DNA of 64,000 bases from Lachnospiraceae bacterium NE2001 (GTDB lineage Bacteria; Bacillota; Clostridia; Lachnospirales; Lachnospiraceae), in contig FOEK01000008.1 in the NCBI GenBank assembly GCA_900110635.1, positions 62,001 through 126,000 of the forward strand, written 5' to 3'. Of this stretch, positions 29,249-38,524 are shown piece by piece. The position numbers were made by a program, and so were the translations under genes. The notes under the pieces are model-generated. The model was given only the letters and a program-made list of their open reading frames with translations. It made no database searches and was not told the origin of the DNA. Each line of letters starts with the position of its first letter. Position 1 is the stretch's first letter.

Positions 29249-30121
29249 TTACTTTGTCTTCCGACAAACCCACAGCACGTTGTAATCATAGTCCGCAGGC
29301 CCGACAACTGGTTTTATCTTGTCATCATAGTTCTCTCCGCGGATTTCCGTTACAATAAGGCCTGCACGTTCCAGCAGCTCCTTCGAGTCCCTGCCGAAAA
29401 CCCTCAGGTGATCGTGCTGCCCGAAGCGACGGATTCTGTCTGCCTTTAACAAATCCCCCGCGACTTTCGATTCATCCCCACCAGCTTTCGGTTCATCCCC
29501 CGCGGCTTTCGACTCACCACCATCTTCGTAAACGGTTTCAAACTTCGTATCAACCGGAAATGATATAATTATCACCCCATCAGGTCGAACGATCCGGCGA
29601 AGCTCTCCTAGCGCTTTCCTATAGTCGGACACGTGCTCCAGGACGTGGTTACAGATAATTACATCATAGGAATCGTCTTCAAGACCAGTGTCCTCTATAT
29701 CAATCTTCAGGTCAGCAGGATTAAATAGGTCCGCTGTCACAGCTCTTACGTCGTGCCTATCCATCCATATACGGACAGAACGTTCCTGTGCAAAGTGAAG
29801 TATTTGCATATACTTAACCGTGTCTTCACACTTATACGTATCTTTATCTTTATTCGTGTCCTTATAAGTATCTTTATCTTTATTCGTGTCCTTATAAGTA
29901 TTCGTATCTTTATTCGTAAACATATCCAAATGATCGTTCATATAGGACACCAGTATCCCGCTGCCATAAGACGTGAGAACAGAACAGAAAGCATATCGAT
30001 ATATATGCTCTGTGGAATGAACAAAAAGAAGGATGCATATCAGGGATAAGGCCTTGAATACTTCATAAAAGAAAAACAGAGCTAGCATCACTTCACGCAA
30101 TGCCGCTCTGCAAAAGATCAT
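29249..30121 (-). CDS. Class I SAM-dependent methyltransferase with internal repeat insertions, possibly degenerate
   Basis: 290 residues. From about residue 105 it matches the LHFAPE-type methyltransferases (here LHFAQERSV), then VTADLFNPADLKIDIEDT, SYDVIICNHVLEHV and LRRIVRPDGVIIISFPV: motifs II-IV of the Rossmann fold. The usual N-terminal zinc-ribbon part is replaced by a membrane-helix-like segment (about 12-34) and a Lys/Asp/Thr/Tyr low-complexity tract encoded by 30-bp DNA repeats. A second repeat tract (21-bp units) interrupts the protein at about 203-222. The weak ribosome site and the insertions suggest decay or recent repeat expansion. Substrate unknown. Confidence 0.6.
   Translation of the reverse strand: MIFCRAALREVMLALFFFYEVFKALSLICILLFVHSTEHIYRYAFCSVLTSYGSGILVSYMNDHLDMFTNKDTNTYKDTNKDKDTYKDTNKDKDTYKCEDTVKYMQILHFAQERSVRIWMDRHDVRAVTADLFNPADLKIDIEDTGLEDDSYDVIICNHVLEHVSDYRKALGELRRIVRPDGVIIISFPVDTKFETVYEDGGESKAAGDEPKAGGDESKVAGDLLKADRIRRFGQHDHLRVFGRDSKELLERAGLIVTEIRGENYDDKIKPVVGPADYDYNVLWVCRKTK
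29464..29518. repeat. 21-bp tandem repeat inside the methyltransferase gene
   Basis: Two and a half units beginning CTTTCG (29464, 29485, 29506), in frame, encode a Gly-Asp-Glu-(Ser/Pro)-Lys-Ala/Val-type heptad. Confidence 0.75.
29831..29919. repeat. 30-bp tandem repeat inside the methyltransferase gene
   Basis: Units of exactly 30 bases begin at 29831 and 29861, with a partial third at 29891. They encode a Lys-Asp-Thr/Lys-rich decamer. The in-frame period means copy number change would not break the gene. Confidence 0.85.
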
Positions 30122-30142
30122 CTTTTTCTATGTGCTATTATT

Positions 30143-31087
30143 CTACCCTTTAAGGAACCAACTGTCAACCACCATTTTCAGGAAATCCAAGGTGTTTTTT
30201 ATCTTAATATTCCCTTTATAATAATCAATATGTTTGTAGGCTCGTTCCATAACCTCTTGAACTTTTTCAGATTCCGTTGTACTTATTCCTGAACTTGTCA
30301 CCATCATTTTATGAGTATATAACAAAGTTACTATTTGTTGTATTCTAGCATTACTCATACGATTTTTTCTAAAGTTTTTATTCATCCCATTTATTTTCAT
30401 TAGTGCTTTTGTCACATCATCACTAGTTCTGTGTTTTGCTGTTTTAGAACGAAGATCATTTAATATACAATTACTATGTGCAGCAGCATTTCTAATTTCC
30501 TTACAAGTAAGCAACCTATAAAAATCATCCTTCATTTTTCTGTCAGCAAATCTATCTGCACAAAACCCATAAAATGCCACCAAACGGCCAAAAGGTATTA
30601 TTTCAATAAAAGCCCATATCGGATACTCACCATCATATTTATCAATAATATCCCCACAATAAACATTTCCCTTATTGCGATTAATCTCACTATCGTATAT
30701 ATCCTTTTGATGTTCATCCAAAGAATCAATATAATCCCGAACAACAGAATAACCATCTTCAGATTTTTCCTCTATTTTTCTAAGCAACTTCAATTTTGTA
30801 TGATGTTCAATATCTAAAGCCATATGCACAATACGATATCGAAGTAGCATATCTATCACAGAAATATCTACTAAATAACCAAAATCCAGATTAATATATT
30901 TATCAGCATTTTTCCCATCAGGATGCTTGTCATAGTTTTTTCGATAAGCTGTAAGTTTAAAATAATTGTTATTATGGCGCAAATACTCCTTTGCAAATGT
31001 CTCATCCATAATAGCAAACTTAACGCCTTTTTCTTTAAGGTATATTATTTGATCATCAATTGAAAGTATAGGTTTATCATTCATCAT
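30143..31087 (-). CDS. Abi_2 (AbiD/AbiF-like) HEPN protein
   Basis: 314 residues with the Abi_2 layout: an N-terminal helical part with a YYFKLTAYR-like motif (here NYFKLTAYRKNYD), a central IWAFIEIIPFGRLVAFY segment and the HEPN RNase motif RNAAAH. Abi_2 proteins protect against phage by RNA cleavage during abortive infection in lactococci. I infer the same role. The start is one of two adjacent ATGs (31087) with AAAGG nine bases upstream; a TTG three codons earlier is less likely. It is monocistronic and flanked by repeat B. Confidence 0.75.
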   Translation of the reverse strand: MMNDKPILSIDDQIIYLKEKGVKFAIMDETFAKEYLRHNNNYFKLTAYRKNYDKHPDGKNADKYINLDFGYLVDISVIDMLLRYRIVHMALDIEHHTKLKLLRKIEEKSEDGYSVVRDYIDSLDEHQKDIYDSEINRNKGNVYCGDIIDKYDGEYPIWAFIEIIPFGRLVAFYGFCADRFADRKMKDDFYRLLTCKEIRNAAAHSNCILNDLRSKTAKHRTSDDVTKALMKINGMNKNFRKNRMSNARIQQIVTLLYTHKMMVTSSGISTTESEKVQEVMERAYKHIDYYKGNIKIKNTLDFLKMVVDSWFLKG

Positions 31088-31142
31088 AATATACAACCTT
31101 TTTCATACTAACATAAATCCCTAAATGACATATTAACTTGTA

Positions 31143-31196
31143 TAACTAACAATATAACACGAATCAAAAGCCTTGTCATTTGACTTGTAATTCAAT
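31143..31196. repeat. Dispersed repeat B, copy 2
   Basis: Direct, imperfect copy of 29143-29195, lying between the Abi gene and rfbA. Confidence 0.8.
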
Positions 31197-31230
31197 CCAT
31201 AGATATCAAACACCATTATTTTTACCAAGA

Positions 31231-32106
31231 TTAATCTTCTGCCACTTTCTTTAGATGCTCTCCATAAGGGCTCTTTCCATATGCCTCAGCGCTCTCTAGC
31301 AGTTTATCCTTATCAATAAATCCATTAATAAAGGCTATCTCTTCCGGAGCAGATATGGTAATACCCTGGCGGCTCTGGATCATCTCCACAAACTCTGCCG
31401 CTTGTAAAAGCGATGCCATAGTTCCAGTATCTAACCAGGCAAAACCCCTACCCAAAAGCTGGACATCTAGGAGCTTGTCGGTGAGATACATTTCATTGAG
31501 AGTTGTGATCTCCAGTTCACCACGAGCCGATGGTTGAACATTATTTGCTCTCTCAGACACTTTACTAGGGTAGAAATAAAGACCCGTCACTGCATAGTTT
31601 GACTTTGGAGCACTTGGCTTCTCTTCAATACTCAGTGCATGTCCTTCGTTATCAAACTCAACCACACCAAATCTTTCCGGATCTGGTACATAGTATCCGA
31701 AAACAGTAGCTCTGCCATTTTCCTCTGCATTCTTCACTGCTTCCTTCAGCATAGTTCTAAACCCGTTGCCATAGAATATGTTATCTCCAAGAACCATTGC
31801 GCACGCATCATTTCCGATGAACTCTTCGCCAAGAATGAAAGCCTGTGCCAGGCCATCCGGGCTTGGCTGAACACAGTAAGAGAGACTTATTCCAAACTGC
31901 GAACCATCACCTAATAAAGCTTCAAACCTTGGAGTATCAACTGGTGTAGAGATTATTAAAATGCCCTTTATCCCAGCAAGCATAAGCGTTGATAAGGGAT
32001 AATAAATCATCGGCTTATCATATATGGGTAAAAGTTGTTTACTAGTTACTTTAGTTAATGGATAGAGTCTCGTCCCCGAGCCCCCTACTAAAATAATACC
32101 TTTCAT
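31231..32106 (-). CDS. rfbA: Glucose-1-phosphate thymidylyltransferase (intact copy)
   Basis: 291 residues. The pyrophosphorylase signature [20 protein letters not shown] is present with Ser where Ala is usual. It also has [37 protein letters not shown] and the C-terminal GEHLKKVAE. It makes dTDP-glucose from glucose-1-phosphate and dTTP, the first step to dTDP-rhamnose. I choose the ATG with GAGGT upstream (32106); a longer frame begins 26 codons earlier without a ribosome site. No other rhamnose gene adjoins it. It is the only uninterrupted rfbA in the window. Confidence 0.95.
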   Translation of the reverse strand: MKGIILVGGSGTRLYPLTKVTSKQLLPIYDKPMIYYPLSTLMLAGIKGILIISTPVDTPRFEALLGDGSQFGISLSYCVQPSPDGLAQAFILGEEFIGNDACAMVLGDNIFYGNGFRTMLKEAVKNAEENGRATVFGYYVPDPERFGVVEFDNEGHALSIEEKPSAPKSNYAVTGLYFYPSKVSERANNVQPSARGELEITTLNEMYLTDKLLDVQLLGRGFAWLDTGTMASLLQAAEFVEMIQSRQGITISAPEEIAFINGFIDKDKLLESAEAYGKSPYGEHLKKVAED

Positions 32107-32180
32107 ATCATACCTCGTTGTGTCAAATACAAAGAAATATTTCTTTATACATATACAACCTTTTACAACGCTATAATAAA

Positions 32181-32435
32181 TCATTCAAAACAAATGTGTA
32201 TCAAACAATCCACCAATTCATTTGAAATATCTTCCCTTTTAAATAATGATAGTATCTTGGAAATTGATGATTCAACATCAAATTCATTTTTCATCATTTT
32301 ATTAATGCTTTTTATCATGCTCTTCCCACCAACAATAGAAAGCTTATTCTCCAACTCATTCCATTTTTCATTCAAATATTCTAAGGAATCTTCGACTGCT
32401 TTTTCAACTCCGTACTCATTAGATCTATTATAGTC
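32181..32435 (-). pseudogene. 5'-truncated gene fragment of unknown function
   Basis: A minus-strand frame without a convincing start runs from about 32435 to 32181 (contains NEKWNELENKLSIVGGKSMI and ends CLIHICFE). It meets the truncated ATPase head to head, so both may have lost their 5' ends at one join. Confidence 0.4.
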
Positions 32436-33776
32436 ATAAAAGCCTTTGATGATATAACCTTTTCATTAACATCCAAAAACGATAAAGCAAAGAATCTTGC
32501 AATCATATTCGGAGCAAACGGAAGTGGAAAATCTACAATTCTCGAATCATTTGCCACCCTATATGATTTATTACATACAAAAGATATCACAACCACATTA
32601 GATCTATTTAAAGAGAAGCTCTGCGATGATCATTCCATTGATACCGATGATATTACCGAATTATCAAAGTACTTATCCAGAGGATACACGTCAGTTTCTA
32701 CTATATACAAAAAAATCAAAGGAACTTCCCCCAATGATCCAACTTCCATAATTATAGAATTTGAGGAAAACGGTTTTAATGGTTCCTTTGAAATAAGACT
32801 CTTCAACAAACACATTATTTATGAAGAATTAAAATATGTTATTCATAAAAATAAGGGATGCTATTACAAAATAGATGAAAAAAATGTTGTCATAAACGAC
32901 AAAGTAATACTTGACAAGAAACTTGTTGATAAACTTACTAATCTTGTTAAGCAATCCTGGGGCGTTCACAGTTTTATCTCTATAATAAAAAACGAATTAT
33001 CTAACTATAACTCATCTTACATCAAAGAATCATTTATCGATAATTTCATAACAATACTTAATTGTTTTGACCAGTTTAGTTTTAGAATATGCAGTTCTTC
33101 AAACACCATCGAAGGCCTAAGCAAAACAAATACATATCTCCTATCACATATTGATGGAGGTAAAATGGAAAAAACAAGTTCTAACGAACTGGCAGAAACA
33201 GAAAAAACGCTTACAAAAGTACTAAAACCCTTTGTAGATGACTTGATTAAATTAAAATACGTTAAAGAAAAAGACAATTATAGTTTAATGATTATCAAAA
33301 AGATAAATAATAAAGAGACAACGATTGATTTTTCAAACGAATCCAACGGAATCAAAGAATTGGTAAGCCTTCTCCCATATGTCATTAGAGCAATGAATGG
33401 TGAAAATGTCATACTTGATGAATATGCAAATCATATTCACGATGTTATATCAATATTATTCTTAGAAACAATATTTCCATATATACACGGACAAATCATA
33501 TTATCAACGCACAACTCTATACTTTTAAATCAATTATCGGATCAGTTCATAGAGAGCTTTTATTTTGTTAAAGTTATGGATTCTTTAAGAAGTATAGACT
33601 GTATTACTGACATAGAGCCCCGAATACGTAAGGAGTATAATTATCAGAAAAAATACATTTCTGATGATATATATTTGAAATATAGAAATAATGCACGACA
33701 CGGTACCAAGGAATCATCGTTGGTTAACACTCAAAAAGAATTAATGAAACTAATCAGCACAAACACTCAAAAATAG
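32433..33776 (+). pseudogene. AAA ATPase (AAA_15/AAA_21, OLD-like), 5' truncated
   Basis: The frame is open from 32385 and codes a P-loop ATPase from about 32433: FGANGSGKSTILESF is Walker A (around 32508-32550), and NGENVILDEYANHIHDV is Walker B. QIILSTHNSILLNQL is the switch/His segment of SMC-like or overcoming-lysogenisation-defect ATPases. No ATG, GTG or TTG occurs in frame before the Met at 33165, which lies after Walker A, so the N-terminal strand and start codon are missing. The C-terminus looks complete. Proteins of this type act in abortive infection or retron-like defence. This copy is probably dead or would need a rare start codon. Confidence 0.7.
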
Positions 33777-34190
33777 CGAACCATAAATACTTTTACGCTC
33801 AACAGATAGGAAACTGCTTTGCTTTTTCTCATCCGTTGAGTGTATGTATCTAATCTTTATAAAACTATAGAGTATTTAGTATGATAATATGAAATAAATT
33901 CTTTTGGATGTTCTATCATAAGTTATCTCTCTAATTGAAACCACCTACAATAGGTGATGTATAATCTGTATCATCAAAAAAAGGGTATATATTCCAGTAA
34001 GAAAATTCCATTAGATTTATCAAGCTGGAATATATATTCTTCAACCAAAGCATCGCTTATAGCAAAGATTGTTTATTCTGAAACATTACTTCTCCCAATC
34101 TCCCCATACGAATATTTGGCATGTCATCACACTTTTCGTATAAAATCAAAGCACCCACTCCAAAGTGGATGCCTAAGAATCGTCTGTAAA
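33777..34190. other. Intergenic stretch with inverted repeats
   Basis: It holds a 9-base inverted repeat with one G-T pair near 33793-33842 and a perfect 12-base inverted repeat (33986-33997 with 34025-34036, long loop). A small CCACT/AGTGG stem lies near 34155. An 82-codon frame at 33954-34202 is not convincing. No gene was recognised. Confidence 0.4.
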
Positions 34191-34207
34191 TGTTGTGATT
34201 AGCAACA
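34191..34207. promoter_or_regulatory. Upstream operator of HTH-Ugd copy 1
   Basis: TGTTGT-N5-GCAACA, a 17-base inverted repeat, 48 bases before the -35 box. The same architecture recurs downstream of the promoter at 34321-34337. Confidence 0.65.
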
Positions 34208-34255
34208 TTGCAAAGGCACTCATAAGCAATTCAAACTATTATTCGAACAAAACTA

Positions 34256-34283
34256 TTGACTATTTTAGATTTTTTGTTATAAT
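34256..34283 (+). promoter_or_regulatory. Promoter of HTH-Ugd copy 1
   Basis: TTGACT (34256-34261), 16-base spacer, perfect TATAAT (34278-34283). It is 75 bases ahead of the start codon and lies between two operator-like repeats. Confidence 0.85.
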
Positions 34284-34320
34284 CTACATAATTTTATACC
34301 TATTCAATCAGCACAACATA

Positions 34321-34337
34321 TGTTGTGTTTTGCAACA
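34321..34337. promoter_or_regulatory. Downstream operator of HTH-Ugd copy 1
   Basis: TGTTGT-N5-GCAACA again, 20 bases before the start codon and overlapping a perfect 16-base palindrome (34312-34327, CACAACAT/ATGTTGTG). In this position a bound protein would block elongation or the ribosome site. Confidence 0.65.
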
Positions 34338-34357
34338 TTTCCCAAAGAGGTGACAAT

Positions 34358-35857
34358 ATGAAAGAACTATCTCTAAAGTTATTATCAGAAACCATAATCT
34401 CAAAAAGAAAGATCAAGAATATGACTCAGCTTGAGCTTTCAAAAGCAACTGGACTAAACAGATCCACACTTAGTAAAATCGAGTCGATGGAACATACCCC
34501 ATCTGTAAATCAGCTTCAGGCACTTTCAGAAGTACTTGAGTTTGATACAAAGGAACTGTTCGTTGATCCTAATACAACTAAAAAAACAATAAATAAACAG
34601 TATAAAATAGCTGTTGCTGGAACTGGTTATGTAGGCTTATCTCTGGCAGTACTACTTTCCCAGCACAACATTGTTACCGCTGTGGATATAATCCCAGAGA
34701 AGGTTGAGAAGCTAAAAAACTACATATCTCCTATTCAGGATGAATATATAGAGAAATTCTTAGAAGAAGCAAAAGCAGGAAAGCGCCAGCTTAACCTTAC
34801 TGCTACAACAGACGGAGCAACAGCATATAAGGACGCAGACTTCATAATTATAGCAGCACCAACAAATTATGATCCTAAGAAGAACTTCTTTGACTGTTCA
34901 GCTGTAGAATCAGTTATAGATCTTATCCTTGAGGTTACAAAAGACAGAAAGGATAAGCCAACCATTGTAATTAAGTCAACAATCCCTGTTGGCTATACCA
35001 AGTCCGTACGTGAAAAGTTCAGTGCTGACAATATAATCTTCAGCCCAGAGTTCCTGAGAGAATCAAAGGCCCTGTATGACAACCTGTACCCAAGCAGAAT
35101 AATCGTCGGATGTTATGATGGAATAAAAGACAAAGCTGAAATCTTTGCCGCCCTGCTCCAGCAAGGCGCAATCAAGAACCCTGTAGACACTCTGATTATG
35201 GGATGTACCGAAGCAGAGGCAACAAAGCTCTTTGTCAACACATATCTCGCACTTCGAGTTTCATATTTCAACGAGTTAGATACATACGCAGAGGTGAAAG
35301 AGCTTGACACAGCATCCATCATCAAGGGCGTATGTCTAGATCCACGAGTTGGCGACTATTACAACAATCCGTCATTTGGATACGGCGGCTACTGTCTGCC
35401 AAAAGATACAAAGCAGCTTCTGGCCAACTACAACGATGTTCCACAGAACATGATGACAGCCATCGTTGAAAGCAACAGGACCAGAAAAGATTTTATCGCA
35501 GATCGCGTGCTTCAAATGGCTGGATATTATAATTATAGCGATGAAAATGACTTTAACAGAAATCTAGAGAAAGAAATAGTAGTCGGCATATATAGATTAA
35601 CTATGAAATCTAACTCAGACAACTTCCGTCAATCCTCTATTCAGGGAGTTATGAAGCGAATAAAAGCAAAGGGAGCTACTATAGTTATTTATGAACCAAC
35701 TCTAAATGATGGAGAAACATTTTTCGGTAGTAAAGTTGTAAATGATTTAGACACATTTAAACAAACTTGCAATTGTATCATCGCAAATAGATATGATTCA
35801 TCTCTTGATGACGTAAAAGAAAAAGTATATACACGAGATTTATTTATGCGCGATTAA
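34358..35857 (+). CDS. HTH-UDP-glucose 6-dehydrogenase fusion, copy 1
   Basis: 499 residues. Residues about 8-62 are a Cro/C1-type helix-turn-helix ([21 protein letters not shown], then a [14 protein letters not shown] helix). After a short linker, residues about 82 to the end are a complete short-form Ugd of about 390 residues. It has NAD motif [20 protein letters not shown], the [12 protein letters not shown] loop and catalytic Cys in [10 protein letters not shown] (about residue 343). The C-terminal VYTRDLF is also present. It should oxidise UDP-glucose to UDP-glucuronate with two NAD+ and also bind DNA. I start at 34358, where GAGGTGA lies eight bases upstream. Promoter and two operator-like repeats precede it, a terminator follows, so it is monocistronic. 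Confidence 0.9.
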   Translation: MKELSLKLLSETIISKRKIKNMTQLELSKATGLNRSTLSKIESMEHTPSVNQLQALSEVLEFDTKELFVDPNTTKKTINKQYKIAVAGTGYVGLSLAVLLSQHNIVTAVDIIPEKVEKLKNYISPIQDEYIEKFLEEAKAGKRQLNLTATTDGATAYKDADFIIIAAPTNYDPKKNFFDCSAVESVIDLILEVTKDRKDKPTIVIKSTIPVGYTKSVREKFSADNIIFSPEFLRESKALYDNLYPSRIIVGCYDGIKDKAEIFAALLQQGAIKNPVDTLIMGCTEAEATKLFVNTYLALRVSYFNELDTYAEVKELDTASIIKGVCLDPRVGDYYNNPSFGYGGYCLPKDTKQLLANYNDVPQNMMTAIVESNRTRKDFIADRVLQMAGYYNYSDENDFNRNLEKEIVVGIYRLTMKSNSDNFRQSSIQGVMKRIKAKGATIVIYEPTLNDGETFFGSKVVNDLDTFKQTCNCIIANRYDSSLDDVKEKVYTRDLFMRD

Positions 35858-35911
35858 CCATCTACGCAGACTCTTAAATCAGACGCAAAAAAGTACGACA
35901 CTAAAATATAG

Positions 35912-35946
35912 AAGCTCGAGGAGTAGATCACCCCTCGAGCTTTTTG
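35912..35946 (+). terminator. Intrinsic terminator of HTH-Ugd copy 1
   Basis: A perfect 10-bp stem (35912-35921 with 35933-35942) followed by TTTTTG. It lies 55 bases after the stop codon. Confidence 0.9.
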
Positions 35947-36024
35947 TTATTTCTGCCACTTAATTATGTCATATAAAAAATGGTTTTTGAAAAAATCTTG
36001 CAAGTGTCTGATCTAATTTGCATA

Positions 36025-36113
36025 TTCCGGTCAAACTGCATGACCTTTCCGATTTGAACTGCACGGGCATTCCGGAGCGAACTGCATAGCATTCCGCCAC
36101 AACTGCACGTGCT
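36025..36113. repeat. IS21-type terminal multiple repeats
   Basis: Four direct copies of TTCCG-N4/6-AACTGCA start at 36025, 36047, 36070 and 36092 (period 22-23). IS21-family ends carry such transposase-binding repeats. Here they precede a broken istA. Confidence 0.75.
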
Positions 36114-36180
36114 CTTGATTTAGTGTTATAGTTCTTTTCGTAGTCAAACAAAACAAACTACGGAAAGGAGGCATGTAATC

Positions 36181-37317
36181 ATGCAAGACTACAACACTAT
36201 TGTTGGCGTAATTCAAATGCGCCATAATGATTGTTCATTTAGTGTCATTCAGAAGAGATATCATATCGGCTCAGGAACAGCTCAGCTGATTCTAAAATGG
36301 TTTGATGCTTCTGGACTTACATTGGACGAACTCAGGGCTATGGAGCCCCATACTGTGGAGGATTTGTTTTATCCTCCGGAAAATCTCCAGAGAAGAGATC
36401 TTCCTCTGCCTGATTTTCAGTACTATTATGACCGTATTCATTCCCCCAAAAGCAAGGTGAATATATCCTATTGCTGGATTGAATACAAACAGGAACATCC
36501 TGACGGCTATGAGCAGTCCCAGTTCTACGAGCTCTATAACAGGTTTGTAGAAGAAAACTATGGCAAAAGTGATATCAAGATGGCTGTAGAACGTGTTCCT
36601 GGTGAAAAACTATATATAGACTGGGTTGGTGACCAGCCAGAACTCTTAGTGGATCTGGATACTGGTGAAATCAAGAAAATCCTATTCGAGGTATGACGCT
36701 TTTGAAAAGTACGATAAACCGTGTATGAAACCACTGCCAGGCGGAACATTTGCGGTATGCGACTATAAAGCTGTCACTAAAGTCCCTGATAACTATCACA
36801 TAGAGTATGATGACCACTACTACTCAGTAGTGTACACCCATTGTGGTAAGCCTGCAATTCTTAAGGCTGCAGCATCAGAGATACGTATTTGTGATCAGTA
36901 CAATAGACTGATCTATAAACATAGAAGGTCTTATGCAAAGTTTCCGCTCTATGTGACGGAAGAGAACATATGAGACCTGAACACCTTTATTACAAAGAAG
37001 TTAATGCCAAGGATGGTGCTTACTATAGACGCTGGGCATCTGTGTTTGGCCCAAACATGTCCGAATACATAGATAGGCTTCTAAAAGCTCAGAAACATGA
37101 GGAACAGGCTTACAATTCATGTGTCGGTATTCTTCACTCTGTTAAAGAACTACCTCATGGTATTGTTGAGGAAGCAGCTCGTCAATGTATTCAAATGAAT
37201 TCCTGTAAATATAAAACATTCAAGCAGGTTTTAAGCCGGATTCAAACAGGAACAGTTAGTCGTGATGATAACCTTCCTGAACACGATAACATCCGGGGAA
37301 AGGGCTTCTATAAGTAA
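36181..37317 (+). pseudogene. istA: istA transposase with internal deletion
   Basis: The first 170 codons (36181-36696) are the IstA N-terminus with helix-turn-helix and the first catalytic Asp in LYIDWVGDQPELLVDL. The frame then stops. From about 36686 another frame continues with YDAFEKYDKPCMKPLPGGTF and the beta-barrel C-terminal region, then a third frame from 36970 to 37317. The segment holding the second Asp and the Glu of the DDE core is absent, so the gene is dead. AAAGGAGG precedes the original ATG. Confidence 0.85.
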
Positions 37318-37329
37318 AGGTGATCTTCT

Positions 37330-37548
37330 ATGGCATACAGACAAAAAGACTATACATACAATCCAAATCTAAATAGTGACGAGAATCTTCTGCTTGATAA
37401 ACTATTTAAGTTAAAGCTTTCACATATGGCAGAAGAATTAGAACGTCAGCTACTTAATCCTAATTCAGAACTTCTAGTCAAGTTATTCTATATTATTATT
37501 CTTTCAACCGTAAATATATGTCTATCCATTATTATAATGCATAAATAA
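37330..37548 (+). pseudogene. istB: istB helper ATPase, N-terminal stub
   Basis: The first about 50 codons match the IstB start (LLDKLFKLKLSHMAEELERQ), the helical region before the AAA core. The sequence departs after NSELL, and the Walker motifs are missing. It begins 12 bases after istA, the normal IS21 spacing. Confidence 0.75.
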
Positions 37549-37886
37549 AAAAATCTATTATTCTTTTCAAAACACTAGTACAATTCATCAGCATATATTG
37601 TATACAGGTAATTTAATGCTAATTTATCTAGGAAATATATAACATATATTTACACCACTTCCCCAAATGTATCCGGTCTTTCTGGATTAAATACTTCATT
37701 ACATGTCATCACTGTTACTAAATTTTCTGTTTCAGACAGATTAATGATATTAGCGGTATCCGATTGCGGATTGGTGGTACGCCCAGCGCGGAATATTCAT
37801 TCATAATGCTTATAGGATGGAATTCAACGGAAGGAATATGAAAAATACTACCACGTAACTCGTAAACAAGACCTATAATAGTCAGA
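37549..37886. other. Decayed stretch, no intact gene
   Basis: A minus-strand frame near 37660-37740 reads VTVMTCNEVFNPERPDTF before a stop, probably the C-terminal end of a lost gene that I cannot name. The rest is not recognised. Confidence 0.35.
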
Positions 37887-38515
37887 TTAAGTGAACACGC
37901 GGTCAGCTCGCCCGAATTTAGCAATCCGGAAAATCTTCTCTATAAGTTTAATTATATTTCCCACACTTATGGCTGCTATAATACTTCCTTCCCTGACTCC
38001 CTCAAGACGCCCAAGGAATATGAAGCATATTGCTGCTGCAATCAGTATATATATTATATCGAACAATATCTTTATGTTCTCATATTTTTTTCAGTTACCT
38101 GCGCGATAGCAAGGTTCATAGCTTCCCCGGGAAGCATTGCCACCTTTCCCTTCAGCTGTATCCATAATCCTAATGCCAGAACAAAACATCCGATTGCCAT
38201 ATACATAAGCTGCATCGGATATGAGCTCACAGTAAGATTTCTTATAATATAACAGGACAGATTTGTCAGATATCCGTAAACAAAGGTAAGCACCGTCTGC
38301 ACGAATATTTTAAGATAATTAACCTTTCCCTTAAGCACCAGAACCTGCGTTGTGATTTGAGTAATACTTAGAAGATTCAGCCATCCGCCAAACGTCAGCA
38401 AACTACTTACAAGAGAGACGGAATACGGAATCGAGGAAACCGGCGAAGTCCCAAGTCCGGCCTTCGTTGAAAACGCCACTCCCAATGATGCAATAAAAAG
38501 TCCAACTAAAAACAA
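37887..38515 (-). pseudogene. YczE/YitT-like membrane protein, frameshifted
   Basis: The frame from 38515 gives FLVGLFIASLGVAFSTKAGLGTSPV-type membrane helices and KVAMLPGEAMNLAIAQVTEK, then stops at 38072. With one extra A in the A7 run (about 38085-38091) the reading continues as KYENIKILFDIIYILIAAA, FLGRLEGVREGS and on to a stop at 37887. These are the expected remaining helices of this family. The 5' end also lacks a normal start: the codons before it run into the stop of the neighbouring glycosyltransferase. Either a real frameshift or an assembly error in the homopolymer. Confidence 0.75.
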
Positions 38516-38524
38516 TACATAGCG

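Larger units (their letters stand above)
36025..37520 (+). mobile_element. Degenerate IS21-family element
   Basis: Left-end repeats, an internally deleted istA and an N-terminal istB stub in the usual order. No right end was recognised. The element is non-autonomous and inactive. Confidence 0.8.

Noticed and set aside
29831-29919. Possible CRISPR-like or att-type repeats
   Set aside because: The 30-bp units are contiguous and in frame with the methyltransferase, so they are a coding tandem repeat.
33954-34202. 82-codon plus-strand ORF upstream of HTH-Ugd copy 1
   Set aside because: No ribosome site, no recognisable family, contains inverted repeats and runs into the operator region; more likely non-coding.
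36181-37548. Intact, active IS21 element
   Set aside because: The catalytic core of istA is deleted, the reading frame shifts twice and istB lacks its ATPase motifs.
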